Under the pieces are notes generated by a model. That model was not told the DNA's origin. It saw nothing but the letters and a program-made list of their open reading frames with translations, and searched no databases. Of a stretch of DNA of 64,000 nt, positions 42,544 to 51,612 are shown piece by piece. Made by a program: the position numbers and the translations under genes. Source of the DNA: Thermoplasmata archaeon (lineage in GTDB: Archaea; Thermoplasmatota; Thermoplasmata; Lutacidiplasmatales; UBA184); assembly GCA_021817605.1 (NCBI GenBank), contig JAKAUN010000005.1, positions 38,248-102,247 of the forward strand, written 5' to 3'. Position 1 is the stretch's first letter, and each line of letters starts with the position of its first letter.

Positions 42544-43850
42544 GCCCTAAAGCCCCGGGTCCCGCGTCGCGCCGCCTCTGGCGGAACGCCCGGCGGCTCT
42601 TCGCCGGGGGCGTGAACAGCCCGGTCCGCTCCTTCCGCGCCGTCGGCGGCTCGCCGGTGTTCTTCGCCCGCGGGAGGGGAGCCTACCTCTTCGACGCGGA
42701 CGGGCGCCGCTACCTCGACCTCGTCGGCTCCTGGGGAGCGAACCTTCTGGGCAACGCGCCCCCCGAGGTCCTCCGTGCGGTACGGCGTGCCGCCGGGGAG
42801 GGACTCTCCTTCGGAGCGCCGACGGAGCGGGAGAACCTCCTCGCCGCGGCGCTGCGCACGAGCTGCCCCGAGCTCGAGCGGCTCAGGTTCGTGAGCTCCG
42901 GGACCGAGGCGGTGATGTCGGCGGTGCGCCTCGCACGCGGAGTCACCGGTCGCAGCAAGGTCGTCAAGTTCGAGGGGGGCTACCACGGCCACTCGGACGG
43001 ATTGCTCGCACGCGCGGGATCCGGACCGGCGACCCTGTCGGTGCCGGATTCGGCCGGGGTCCCCGGGCCGATCGCGCGCGAGACCCTCGTCGTGCCGTAC
43101 AACGACCCCGCGGCGCTTGCCGACCTCTTCGAGCGTCACGGAGAACAGATCGCGGCGGTCCTGATCGAGCCGATCGCGGCGAACATGGGGCTCGTCCCGC
43201 CCCGGCCAGGCTTTTTGAGGACCGTCACGAGCCTCGCCCACCGGCACGGGGCCCTCGTCCTCGCCGACGAGGTCATCACCGGATTTCGATTGCGCAAGGG
43301 GACCGTTCACCGTAGCCTCGGGCTCGCGGCCGACCTTGTGACACTCGGCAAGGTCATCGGCGGCGGGATGGCGGTCGCCGCGTACGGGGGGCGACGCAAG
43401 TTCATGGACCTTCTCGCCCCCGTCGGCGACGTCTACCAGGCCGGAACGCTCTCGGGAAATCCGCTCGGCATGGCGGCAGGACTCGCCGTCCTCGAAGCGC
43501 TCACCCCGGCGACCTACCGTCAGCTGGAGCGCGTTGGCGCCGACCTCGCAGAAAGGCTGGAGGCACGCGCCGAGCAGGAGCGCGTCGTCCCGTTCCACCT
43601 GACGCGACGCGGCTCGCTGCTGGGCGTCTTCTTCGCCCAGGGACCGGTGCGGAACTTCGAGGAGGCACGTCGCTCGGACCGGGCGCGCTACGCCCGTTTC
43701 TTCCATGCGGCGCTGGACGGTGGCGTCTACCTGCCTCCGTCACCGCTCGAGACGACGTTCCTCTCGGCGGCGATGGTCTCGGGAGACCTCGACCGCGCCG
43801 AACCGGCCCTGACGGCCGCTCTTCGAAAAGCGCGAGCGAGGGACCCGTGA
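42540..43850 (+). CDS. hemL: Glutamate-1-semialdehyde 2,1-aminomutase
   Basis: The 436-residue product is a class III PLP aminotransferase with GSA features: RLFAGGVNSPVRSFRAVGG, FVSSGTEAVMSAVRLARGVT, FEGGYHGHSDGLL, LVLADEVITGFRLRKG and TLGKVIGGGMAVAAYGG (PLP Lys). It converts glutamate-1-semialdehyde to ALA in the C5 pathway. GTG 42540 overlaps the upstream stop, and its own stop overlaps the hemE GTG. Confidence 0.95.
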   Translation: MSPKAPGPASRRLWRNARRLFAGGVNSPVRSFRAVGGSPVFFARGRGAYLFDADGRRYLDLVGSWGANLLGNAPPEVLRAVRRAAGEGLSFGAPTERENLLAAALRTSCPELERLRFVSSGTEAVMSAVRLARGVTGRSKVVKFEGGYHGHSDGLLARAGSGPATLSVPDSAGVPGPIARETLVVPYNDPAALADLFERHGEQIAAVLIEPIAANMGLVPPRPGFLRTVTSLAHRHGALVLADEVITGFRLRKGTVHRSLGLAADLVTLGKVIGGGMAVAAYGGRRKFMDLLAPVGDVYQAGTLSGNPLGMAAGLAVLEALTPATYRQLERVGADLAERLEARAEQERVVPFHLTRRGSLLGVFFAQGPVRNFEEARRSDRARYARFFHAALDGGVYLPPSPLETTFLSAAMVSGDLDRAEPALTAALRKARARDP

Positions 43851-44881
43851 GGCGTCCGCGGCTCGTCCAGGCCCTGCGGGGCGAGACCCCCGACACGACC
43901 CCGATCTGGCTGATGCGTCAGGCCGGCCGGCACCTCCCCGGCTACCGCGCGTTGCGGGAGCGCCACTCGCTGCTCGAGATCGCGACCGACCCCGAGCTCG
44001 CCGCCCGGGCGACCTTGGAGCCGGTGAGGACCTACGATGTCGACGCCGCGGTCGTCTTCGCCGACATCGCTCTTCCGTTCGGTGCCCTGGGCGTCGACTT
44101 CGCCCTGGTCCCTCAGGTAGGTCCGGTCGTGGAGCGGCCGATCCGCACGCGGGCGGATGTCGAGGGCCTGGCCCGCCCGGACGTCCGCGGAACCCTGGGA
44201 TACGTCGCGCGGACGATCGAGCGGTTCCTCGAGCTCGAGACCGAGCGGCCCCTCGTGGGGTTCTCCGGCGCGCCGTTCACCCTCGCCTCCTATCTGGTCG
44301 AGGGACGACCGAGCCGCGAGCTGGTCGCCACCCGACGCCTCGTCTACAGCGAGCCGGAGACCTTCGACCGGCTCGTCGACCGCCTGGTCGACCTCGCGGT
44401 CGACTACCTCACGATGCAGGCGCGCGCGGGGGCCTCGGCCCTGCAGCTGTTCGACACCTGGGTGGGGAACCTCAGCGCCGCCCGTTTCCGGCGGCACCTG
44501 CGCGCGCCGCTCGGCCGCCTGTTCGACGCGCTCCGCCCCCTCGGGCTTCCGACGATCTACTTCTCGCTGGGCTCCTCCCACCTCCTCGAGGAGTTCCGCG
44601 GCCTCGGCGCGGAGGCGATCTCGGTCGACTGGCGCGAGCCGCTCGGCCGCGTCCGGTCGAGGCTCGGCGACGGCCTGGCCCTCCAGGGAAACCTCGATCC
44701 CGGAGCCCTCCTCGCCTCTCCCGAGGTCCTCCGTTCGGAAGCCCAGGCGGTCCTCGACCAGCTGCCCGATCGCCGGGGACATGTCTTCAACCTCGGTCAC
44801 GGCGTCCTTCCCGAGACCGAGCCGTCGCGGGTCGCAGAGCTCGTGGAGTTCGTGCACGCCCATGGCTCGGCCCGGCGCTGA
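43847..44881 (+). CDS. hemE: Uroporphyrinogen decarboxylase
   Basis: The 344-residue product has PIWLMRQAGRHLPGYR near the start, AAVVFADIALPFGALG, LVGFSGAPFTLASYLVEG (active-site loop) and FNLGHGVLPETEPSRVAELV at the C-terminus. All are standard HemE motifs. It decarboxylates uroporphyrinogen III to coproporphyrinogen III, committing flux toward the copro/proto routes rather than the siroheme branch. It is the last gene of the operon. GTG 43847. Confidence 0.94.
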   Translation: MRRPRLVQALRGETPDTTPIWLMRQAGRHLPGYRALRERHSLLEIATDPELAARATLEPVRTYDVDAAVVFADIALPFGALGVDFALVPQVGPVVERPIRTRADVEGLARPDVRGTLGYVARTIERFLELETERPLVGFSGAPFTLASYLVEGRPSRELVATRRLVYSEPETFDRLVDRLVDLAVDYLTMQARAGASALQLFDTWVGNLSAARFRRHLRAPLGRLFDALRPLGLPTIYFSLGSSHLLEEFRGLGAEAISVDWREPLGRVRSRLGDGLALQGNLDPGALLASPEVLRSEAQAVLDQLPDRRGHVFNLGHGVLPETEPSRVAELVEFVHAHGSARR

Positions 44882-45024
44882 GCCTCCTGGCGAAGACCCG
44901 AAAGCACGAACCGCGCGGAAGAAAGGGGAGCGCGACGGCGGGGCCCGCTTAGACCCCTAACCCGTCAAGGTGCAGGGGGGTGATTCCCGTCGGGATTGTC
45001 TAATGGGAGGTGATACGCCGCGCG

Positions 45025-46179
45025 ATGGCGCGCTGGCGCAGGTCCTATTGGACCCAGCTAGGGATGACCGCGTCGCTCGCCGCGCTCCTGGCACTCCCGC
45101 TGGTGAGCGTGGCTGGCGCGGCCGCGCCCACGACCACGACGAGCCAGGGAGCGATCGTCGGAGGGGACGGGATCGGAACACCGATGTTCACGACCGTCGC
45201 CTCCGGCAGCGCACCGGACAACCCCGTGACCCTCCCGCACTGGAGCTCGTCGTTCACCTACCAGGGAACGACGTATCCGTTCACGATGGTGGGGTCGGCC
45301 CCGGCCCTCGGCTCCGCGACGACGACGATCCCCACCGTGATCGTCCCGCTCAGCTTCACGTTCTCCAACGGCGTCACCCTGGACGGAACGAGCCAGGTCG
45401 CGCCGACCGTCGCCTCGCCGATCTTCCAGAACGCGAGCTTCTCGAGCGGCACGACGCAGTTCGGCGACGCGATGCAGCGCGCGGAGTTCTGGAACTACGT
45501 GAGCACGGTGAGCCCGGGCTACCACGTCCTCCTCGGCGCCCCGACGGTCCTGGCGACCCAGAGCTACAGTGTCCCGTCCAACCTCGGGGTGGAGTTCACC
45601 GGCTCGGTCTCCGGCGCGCCGATCGGTCTCCTCAGCTACCAGGGGTTCAACCAAAAGGTCGGCAACCTCCTCGTCTCGCTTCACATCAGCCCGGGCACGA
45701 TCCCGATCTTCCTGACCTTCGACACGTTCCTCTACCTCCAGAGCGTCTCGGTCTGCTGCGTGCTCGGCTACCACGGCGCGACCACGTCGCTCAACGGCCA
45801 GGGGATGCAGCAGGTCAACACCTACCTCTACGCCGCCTACAGCGAGCCGGGGATCTTCGGGGCCCTCCCGGGCTACCCGTCCATCCAGGACATCTCGGCG
45901 CTCAGCCACGAGGTCGCCGAACTGATGAACGACCCGTTCGTCGGCAACGTCGTCCCGGCGTGGAGCGTTCCGGCCGAGCCGCAGTACGGCTGCAGCAACC
46001 TCCTCGAGGTCGGCGACCCGCTGGTGGACTACGACTACACCGTCAACATGCACGGCGTGAAGTACCATCCCCAGGACATCGCCTTCGCCCCGTGGTTCGA
46101 GAAGTCGCCGACATCGTTCTCGATCAACGGTCAGTACACCTACCTGGGAACGTACCCGACCTACGCCCCGGGCTGCTGA
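45025..46179 (+). CDS. Secreted protein with zincin-like HEVAE motif
   Basis: The 384-residue product has a signal peptide (QLGMTASLAALLALPLVSVAG) and a mature beta-rich domain. Near residue 295 it carries ISALSHEVAELMNDPFVGN, an HExxE variant of a zinc-peptidase helix, followed by VPAWSVPAEPQYGCSNLLEV (Glu as third ligand is conceivable) and DYDYTVNMHGVKYHPQDIAF. Similar SHExAE proteins occur among secreted proteins of soil bacteria; I know of no assigned function. An SD-like GGAGGTGAT (45006-45014) lies 10 nt before ATG 45025, so I prefer it to GTG 45010. Peptidase activity is inference only. Confidence 0.75.
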   Translation: MARWRRSYWTQLGMTASLAALLALPLVSVAGAAAPTTTTSQGAIVGGDGIGTPMFTTVASGSAPDNPVTLPHWSSSFTYQGTTYPFTMVGSAPALGSATTTIPTVIVPLSFTFSNGVTLDGTSQVAPTVASPIFQNASFSSGTTQFGDAMQRAEFWNYVSTVSPGYHVLLGAPTVLATQSYSVPSNLGVEFTGSVSGAPIGLLSYQGFNQKVGNLLVSLHISPGTIPIFLTFDTFLYLQSVSVCCVLGYHGATTSLNGQGMQQVNTYLYAAYSEPGIFGALPGYPSIQDISALSHEVAELMNDPFVGNVVPAWSVPAEPQYGCSNLLEVGDPLVDYDYTVNMHGVKYHPQDIAFAPWFEKSPTSFSINGQYTYLGTYPTYAPGC

Positions 46180-46435
46180 GGGAGCCTGACGAACCGATCA
46201 ACGAACCCGCCGCGCCGTGGGGGCGGCCGTACGGCCGAGCCCCGCGGCGCAACCTCTTCCTAGCCTCGGAGCCGTTGCCGCCGGCGAGCGTGCGCGCTCC
46301 AGCGTAGCGCCCCGGAGGGCATTCTTTCCCTGCCCGGCTCCGGACGGAGCGAAGGGGATGTCCTGCCCGAGGAGCGCGCTTCGGAACCAAGGTTCAAATA
46401 CGAAACCCGCGCCGAAAACAGTTGGAAACCGGCCT

Positions 46436-48472
46436 ATGCAAGGTCTCTTCGGTGGTACGGATCGGCGGGCGTGGCGAGCGATCCTTGGAACGACCCTTCT
46501 TCTCGGCGTGGCGGCAAGCGGCCTCCTCCTCTTCCCGGCGGCACCGGCGTCGGCGACGCCGTGGCCTGGCCCCGAGCCCGGCCCCACGAACCTCATCTTC
46601 TATCTCCACAACTCCACGAGCCCGATCATCGTCGGGGCCACCCCCTACCTCGAGGTTCTCTCGACGGCCAACGACACCGTCGCGCCGTGGGCCGTTACCG
46701 GCGGGCTCTCGGTCGGCAAGCACTACGATTCCGTAGCCTTCGTCGCGACACCCCAGCTCACCGCGCCCCTGGTCCTCAACGGGTCGGTGGCGGCGAGCGT
46801 TTACATGAACCAGACCGGCAGCTCCCTTACCGGAGGGACCGTCCTCCTCTCCGTCTACGCGGTCACTCCGAGCGGAGTCAAGACGCTCCTGGGATCGGGA
46901 TCGGTCGGAACCGTGGCCCTGGGTGCAGGCGGCTCGGTCCCTGCGCGCGCCCAGCTAGTGGGCCCCAATCTCACGGGCGCGACCGTACCCGCGGGCGACT
47001 CGATCGATGTGACCATCACCGTGTCGGGCAACACCGCGACCTACTACGGGATCTGGTGGGGGAACGTGAACGGAACGACCTACGAGAGCCAGGTCTCCCT
47101 CCCCGCGACCACCTACCTCACCGTCGGGACGCCCAAGGTCGTCAACTCGACCGGCGCACCCGAGTTCGACCTCTCTGCCTCCTCGTTGAACAAGACCGTC
47201 ACGGTCTCGGCTGTGGTCTCCGACCCGCTTGGCGCCTACGACTTCAGCAGCTGGCCGGTCTTCTTCACCATCTTCAACGCGACCGGCGTGGCGATCTACG
47301 GGCCGGTGAGCATGACCGCGGAGCCTGCCCCGCCCGCATCGGGCGCGCCGAACAGCACCTACTACGCCTCCTTCAACTACTCCGGTCTCGCCCCGGGAGT
47401 CTATTCCTTCAACGTCAGCGCTTCGGACAACACCAATCACAACGTCGGGAACCAGAATACCCTGCCGGCGTTCTATGGGCGGCTGGCCTCGAGCGCGGTG
47501 ACGGTGGATGTCGGGCTCCCACCGGTCCCCGTCACCGTCAAGGTCGTGGACGACCGCTCGGTGGCGCTCAAAGGCGCCGTGGTCCGCGCCATGGTGGGCA
47601 GCGTGCTCATCTCCACGAACACGACCGATGCTGCGGGTGAAGCGAACTTCTCCCTGCCGAACGACACGAGCTACAACTTCACCGTCTACTGGCAGGGCAT
47701 CCGAGCAGGCAACTTCACCGAGCTCGTCAACGCCTCCGGCCTCGTCTTCCAGCTCTCGGCGACGGTCCTCTACCCCACGTTCCTGTTGGAGACCTCGGAC
47801 GGCCTCCCCGTTCCCTACGCGCTGGTGAGCATCGTCCATCCCAACGGCACGACCCTTCCGCTCGTCGTGTCGAACGCGAAAGGGGAGTTCACGCTCGCCC
47901 AGGTCCCCGCAGGCGACTACACGTTCACGGTGATCTACGACGACGTCGTCGTCCTCGGGTCGCACCCGGTGCCGGCGCTCTCCGACGCGAGTCCAATCCC
48001 CGTCACGGTCACGGGGGTCTACCCGCTCACGGTGACGACCAGCACCTCGGGTGGCTCGGCGCTCTCGGGGATCTTCGTCACGGTCATCAGCAGCGCGACC
48101 GGCGCCACGATCGCCTCCGGGGTCACGAACAGCTCCGGAGCGCTCAGCTTCCTCGTGCCGGTCGGGACCTACGAGGTCGTCGGCGACTGGAGCACCACCT
48201 ACTACCTCACGCCCGTCCAGCAGACGGTGACCGAGCAGGTGAGCGTCACCGGCGTGACGAGCACGAGCCTCCAGTTCACCAAGGCGTTCCCGTCGTTCAC
48301 CCAGACCAACGAGTTCTACCTCGTGCTCGCCTTCGCGGCCCTCGGGATCGTCATCGTCGTGCTCGCCCTGCTCCTGGTGCGGAGCCGCAGGAAGCAGAAG
48401 GTTCCCCCGCTCACTCCGGCGCCGGCAATCTCCCCGCCAGAGGCGACGAAGGAGCCCGAGACCAAGTCGTAG
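46436..48472 (+). CDS. Secreted, C-terminally anchored beta-domain protein
   Basis: The 678-residue product has an N-terminal signal peptide (AILGTTLLLGVAASGLLLFP), a beta-rich domain with many N-x-S/T sites (residues 40-370), then two or three carboxypeptidase-regulatory-like/transthyretin-like beta domains (VPVTVKVVDDRSVALKGAVV, LPVPYALVSIVHPNGTTLP) and a C-terminal membrane helix (FYLVLAFAALGIVIVVLALL) followed by a basic stop-transfer and a Pro-rich tail. It is probably an S-layer-associated or cell-surface protein. A TATA box ttcaaata (46393-46400) fits ATG 46436 with a leader of about 10 nt; the longer upstream frame is not supported. Confidence 0.82.
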   Translation: MQGLFGGTDRRAWRAILGTTLLLGVAASGLLLFPAAPASATPWPGPEPGPTNLIFYLHNSTSPIIVGATPYLEVLSTANDTVAPWAVTGGLSVGKHYDSVAFVATPQLTAPLVLNGSVAASVYMNQTGSSLTGGTVLLSVYAVTPSGVKTLLGSGSVGTVALGAGGSVPARAQLVGPNLTGATVPAGDSIDVTITVSGNTATYYGIWWGNVNGTTYESQVSLPATTYLTVGTPKVVNSTGAPEFDLSASSLNKTVTVSAVVSDPLGAYDFSSWPVFFTIFNATGVAIYGPVSMTAEPAPPASGAPNSTYYASFNYSGLAPGVYSFNVSASDNTNHNVGNQNTLPAFYGRLASSAVTVDVGLPPVPVTVKVVDDRSVALKGAVVRAMVGSVLISTNTTDAAGEANFSLPNDTSYNFTVYWQGIRAGNFTELVNASGLVFQLSATVLYPTFLLETSDGLPVPYALVSIVHPNGTTLPLVVSNAKGEFTLAQVPAGDYTFTVIYDDVVVLGSHPVPALSDASPIPVTVTGVYPLTVTTSTSGGSALSGIFVTVISSATGATIASGVTNSSGALSFLVPVGTYEVVGDWSTTYYLTPVQQTVTEQVSVTGVTSTSLQFTKAFPSFTQTNEFYLVLAFAALGIVIVVLALLLVRSRRKQKVPPLTPAPAISPPEATKEPETKS

Positions 48473-48595
48473 GGAGCCGGTCGGCTGCCCTCAGTCGAAC
48501 CCTTTCCCCCTTCTCGCCAACGGCCGGCACCGAGCCGGAGCCGGTCGGACCCCTCCGCTCTCGACGGCAGACGGCGCTCGCCCTGTCGGGTCCGT

Positions 48596-49333
48596 TCAGG
48601 AGGGAAGCAGGTCGGCGAAGACGAACCCGTCGCGCTCGACCACCTCGCCGACGGTGACCTCCACCGGCGCCCGGAAGGACGGGGCGTGCGTGACGAACGT
48701 GTGGAACTCGCCGTTCTCCCCGCAGGGGTCGACTCCCGGGGGCAGGGTGGCGAGGAACTCGGCGTCGAAGAGCCGGCCCGCGCGGTCCCGGGGAAGCAGG
48801 CGGGGGTCGACGCAGGAGAGCCGGGCGCGCAGGCCCTCGGCGATCATCCTTCGGGCGAGCCGGTCGGTGGGCTCTTTCCAGAGCGGGAAGACCGCCTCCA
48901 TCCCCGCCTCGGCCATGCGGGCGACGCGGTAGCGACGGATCTCCTCGAGGAACAGATCACCGAAGACCACGTGGCGCACCCCCTCGGCCCTCGCCCGCGC
49001 GAGCACGCGGGCCATCTCCTGCTCGTAGCGCTCGTTGGGGCAGGGATAGGGTAGAAGGACCTTCACCAGCGGAAGCCCGAGCGCGGCGGCTTGGCGGTCG
49101 AGCAGCTCCTCCCGCACCCCGTGCATCGAGACGCGTCCGAAGGTCTCGGTGAGGGTGGTGAGCAGCGCCCGGACGACAAAACGGCCCGAACGCCGGACGG
49201 CCTCGAGGGCGAAGGCGGAGTCCTTTCCGCTGCTCCAGGAGAGCCAGGCAGGAAGCGGCGGGCCCTCCGAAGGCGCACCACGGGGGATTATGGGCACGCC
49301 CGCCACGCCGTCCCGCCACGCCCGCCGGTCCAT
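48596..49333 (-). CDS. Diphthine--ammonia ligase (Dph6-type ATP pyrophosphatase)
   Basis: The 245-residue product has the PP-loop WSSGKDSAFALEAVRR, then LLTTLTETFGRVSMHGVREE, VFGDLFLEEIRRYRVARM and the C-terminal DPCGENGEFHTFVTHAP, the signature of the Dph6/DUF71 family. It amidates diphthine on elongation factor 2 in archaea. Start ATG 49333 adds about 28 poorly conserved residues before the PP-loop; a nearby GTG could be the real start. The gene is codirectional with the PhoU-like gene, 25 nt downstream of its stop. Confidence 0.87.
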   Translation of the reverse strand: MDRRAWRDGVAGVPIIPRGAPSEGPPLPAWLSWSSGKDSAFALEAVRRSGRFVVRALLTTLTETFGRVSMHGVREELLDRQAAALGLPLVKVLLPYPCPNERYEQEMARVLARARAEGVRHVVFGDLFLEEIRRYRVARMAEAGMEAVFPLWKEPTDRLARRMIAEGLRARLSCVDPRLLPRDRAGRLFDAEFLATLPPGVDPCGENGEFHTFVTHAPSFRAPVEVTVGEVVERDGFVFADLLPS

Positions 49334-49358
49334 GAGGGCTGCGGCGCTTCGGGAGGGC

Positions 49359-50462
49359 TCAGGCGGCAGGAGACGGGCGAGCGAGGACCGGGTGGCCGCC
49401 CGTGCGCGCGACGGTCTCGGGCTCGACGGAGCGGTTGATCGTGATCTCGTTGACGACCCCGAGCATCTCCATCGCCGTCCCGAGGCTCGAGAGGATCTTT
49501 TGCAGCCGTGCCGCCCCGACCTTGTCGCGGCTACGCCCTATGAGCGCGGCGGAGAGCTTCTCCTCCTGCTCGATCCACCCCTCGATCTGGGTGAGCGCCT
49601 CGTGCGCCTCCGACGCGGAGACCTCGCGGAACGCGGTCATCGTCCGCACGAGCACCGCGTCGAACGCCTCGAGCTGGGCGACCAGCTCCTCGGCGTCCTT
49701 TCCTCCAGGGAGGTCGGGCTCGAGCTCGATGGCGATCGTCGCCACGAGGTCGCCGGCGACCTCGAGCATCTTGACGACCACCCGGTAGCCGAGCTGGTAG
49801 TGGTGGCTCGGCACGCCGATGTCGCGAGCGACCTGGAAGTCGTTGGAGGCGAGAAGGATCTGCCGCGCGATGAGCAGGTAGAACCGGTCGATCTCCTCCT
49901 CGACCTGGGCGACCTGGCGCAGGAGCGCGGGGTTGGAGCGGTGGAGAGCGCGCTCGCACAGCTCGACCTCCATGCGGACCATCCGGACGACGCGGTCGAG
50001 CAGGCTCGGAAGGCGGTGCTTGGTGGGATCCAAGAACACCTGGACCTCGAGGCGACGGCCCTCGTCCTCGATGAGGCTCATCCCGAGCACGCGCTGGGCG
50101 ATGCGGGCGACCTCTTCGCGCAGGCTGACGGGGAACTCCTCCGGGGAGGTGAGCACGATGCGGTCCTGGCCGGTGATGTAGGCTCCGACCAGGAGTCGGG
50201 CGACCAGCGACGGCGCCAGGTCGGTGGCGTCCAGGCTGAGCGTGCGGGAGCCGCCGTCCGCGAGCTGTCCGGCGAGCGAGACCTCGAGCCGGCCCTCGCC
50301 GAGGTCCTGGAACCGGACGAGCGAGCCGGAGCGAACGTTGAACGCCTGGGTCCACGCCTTGGGCAGCGTCACCGCGAGGGAGGAGAGCCCCGTACGCTGA
50401 ACGCTGCGGACGGCCGCTCGCCCGCTCTCCGGCTCCTCCGGGCGGGTCGGAACGTCGGGCAT
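49359..50462 (-). CDS. Phosphate-uptake-regulator-like (AbrB-like + PhoU domains)
   Basis: The 367-residue product starts with an AbrB/SpoVT-like swapped-hairpin (SVQRTGLSSLAVTLPKAWTQ) and continues with helical PhoU-type repeats: DRVVRMVRMEVELCERAL, VEEEIDRFYLLIARQILLAS and LGVVNEITINRSVEPE. This combination is typical of archaeal PhoU-related regulators that sense or adjust phosphate uptake. A minus-strand TATA-like ccttattct (50489-50497) lies about 29 nt before ATG 50462, so I prefer it to ATG 50474. No Pst transporter genes are nearby. Confidence 0.85.
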   Translation of the reverse strand: MPDVPTRPEEPESGRAAVRSVQRTGLSSLAVTLPKAWTQAFNVRSGSLVRFQDLGEGRLEVSLAGQLADGGSRTLSLDATDLAPSLVARLLVGAYITGQDRIVLTSPEEFPVSLREEVARIAQRVLGMSLIEDEGRRLEVQVFLDPTKHRLPSLLDRVVRMVRMEVELCERALHRSNPALLRQVAQVEEEIDRFYLLIARQILLASNDFQVARDIGVPSHHYQLGYRVVVKMLEVAGDLVATIAIELEPDLPGGKDAEELVAQLEAFDAVLVRTMTAFREVSASEAHEALTQIEGWIEQEEKLSAALIGRSRDKVGAARLQKILSSLGTAMEMLGVVNEITINRSVEPETVARTGGHPVLARPSPAA

Positions 50463-50702
50463 CGCACCCTCCATGCGGCTCTCCTGAGAATAAGGAGCCC
50501 GTCAATTCCAGTTGATTTCGGCACCTCGTCCTCGCCGTGTCTCCTTACTCTTCTGACCGTCATGAGGAGAGCGATTTCCCCCGCTCCGGCCTTTACGACC
50601 CAGGGGAGAACCCGATGACTACCGAAGCGAACGACGCCGAAACGACCTCGCCGAGCCGCCGTAAAGGAGAGGCGTAGCGCCGCGACGCCGAAGAGGAAGA
50701 TC

Positions 50703-51455
50703 ATGTTTTTCATCGATAACCTTGCCTTCACGGAAGCGTTGCTCTTCTTCGCGGCCGCGTTGCTCACCTACGTGGGACTGACGACCTGGTGGGCGATGCG
50801 CCAGAACGAGCCGGACAAGGTGCAGGCCTCCCTCAAGGGCGCCGCGCTGCCGATCGGTGCTGTCGGTTTCACCGCGGTGACGCTCGGCCTCTGGGAAGAG
50901 ATGGTCTGGCCGTACCCGAGCGTGATGGGCCAGTACGACATCATGTTCAACGATGTCACGCTCATCTTCGGGATCGTCCTCATCGCCCTCGCCGCGACGG
51001 CCTATCTCGGGCTCCGACTCCAGTACGTCGGTGTTCTCGCCTTCATGGCCGGGGTCGTCACCCTCCTCTACGGGTGGACCGCCTACGGCTACGGCTACAC
51101 CAAGGAGCCGTTCCAGATGCTCCTGCTCTACGCGGGCTTCTCCATGGCGGGGATCCTCTCCCTGCCGGCGACGATCATCACCGACTACTACCTCGGCACG
51201 GTCGCCAAGAGCCCGACCGCCTGGCGCACCACGGCCCCCGCGACCTCGCGGCTGGCCCGGTTCGGCACCCGCGGGGTCCAAGGGTTCAGCGGCGGCTCGC
51301 GCCCGGAGGGGAGCGGCTCGACGCTGCGCTACCGCGTGCCGATGTACCTCCACATCATCCTGCTGCTCTTCCCGGTGTTCATGGCGCTCGCCGGGGTGGC
51401 AGCCTGGGGCTACCTGGGAACGACGGTGCCCGCCCACCTCAAGAGCCCGCCGTAG
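50703..51455 (+). CDS. DUF981-family membrane protein
   Basis: The 250-residue product has six predicted membrane helices (e.g. LLFFAAALLTYVGLTTWWAM, LIFGIVLIALAATAYLGLRL and IILLLFPVFMALAGVAAWGY), separated by a hydrophilic loop near residues 165-200. It matches the archaeal DUF981 family, found in Thermoplasma and Sulfolobus relatives, function unknown. ATG 50703 follows an AGAGGAAG ribosome site. The conserved WEEMVWPYP stretch near residue 63 contains acidic and aromatic residues that could bind metal. Confidence 0.8.
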   Translation: MFFIDNLAFTEALLFFAAALLTYVGLTTWWAMRQNEPDKVQASLKGAALPIGAVGFTAVTLGLWEEMVWPYPSVMGQYDIMFNDVTLIFGIVLIALAATAYLGLRLQYVGVLAFMAGVVTLLYGWTAYGYGYTKEPFQMLLLYAGFSMAGILSLPATIITDYYLGTVAKSPTAWRTTAPATSRLARFGTRGVQGFSGGSRPEGSGSTLRYRVPMYLHIILLLFPVFMALAGVAAWGYLGTTVPAHLKSPP

Positions 51456-51612
51456 GGCTGCCCGCAGGCTAGCCGCCTCCGGCGGCAAACCCGAACCCCT
51501 TCCTACCCTTCTTCTTCTCAGCCGGTGGCTTGACGGGAACCGCGTACGGTCTTGGTACGTCGCGGCACGCGATCGCCCCGGCCAGAATGCGGACACAGAG
51601 GCCGGGCCGAGC

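Noticed and set aside
46385-46405. Possible tRNA T-arm (ggttcaaat)
   Set aside because: The flanking bases do not pair and no other tRNA arms are present; the element works better as a TATA box.
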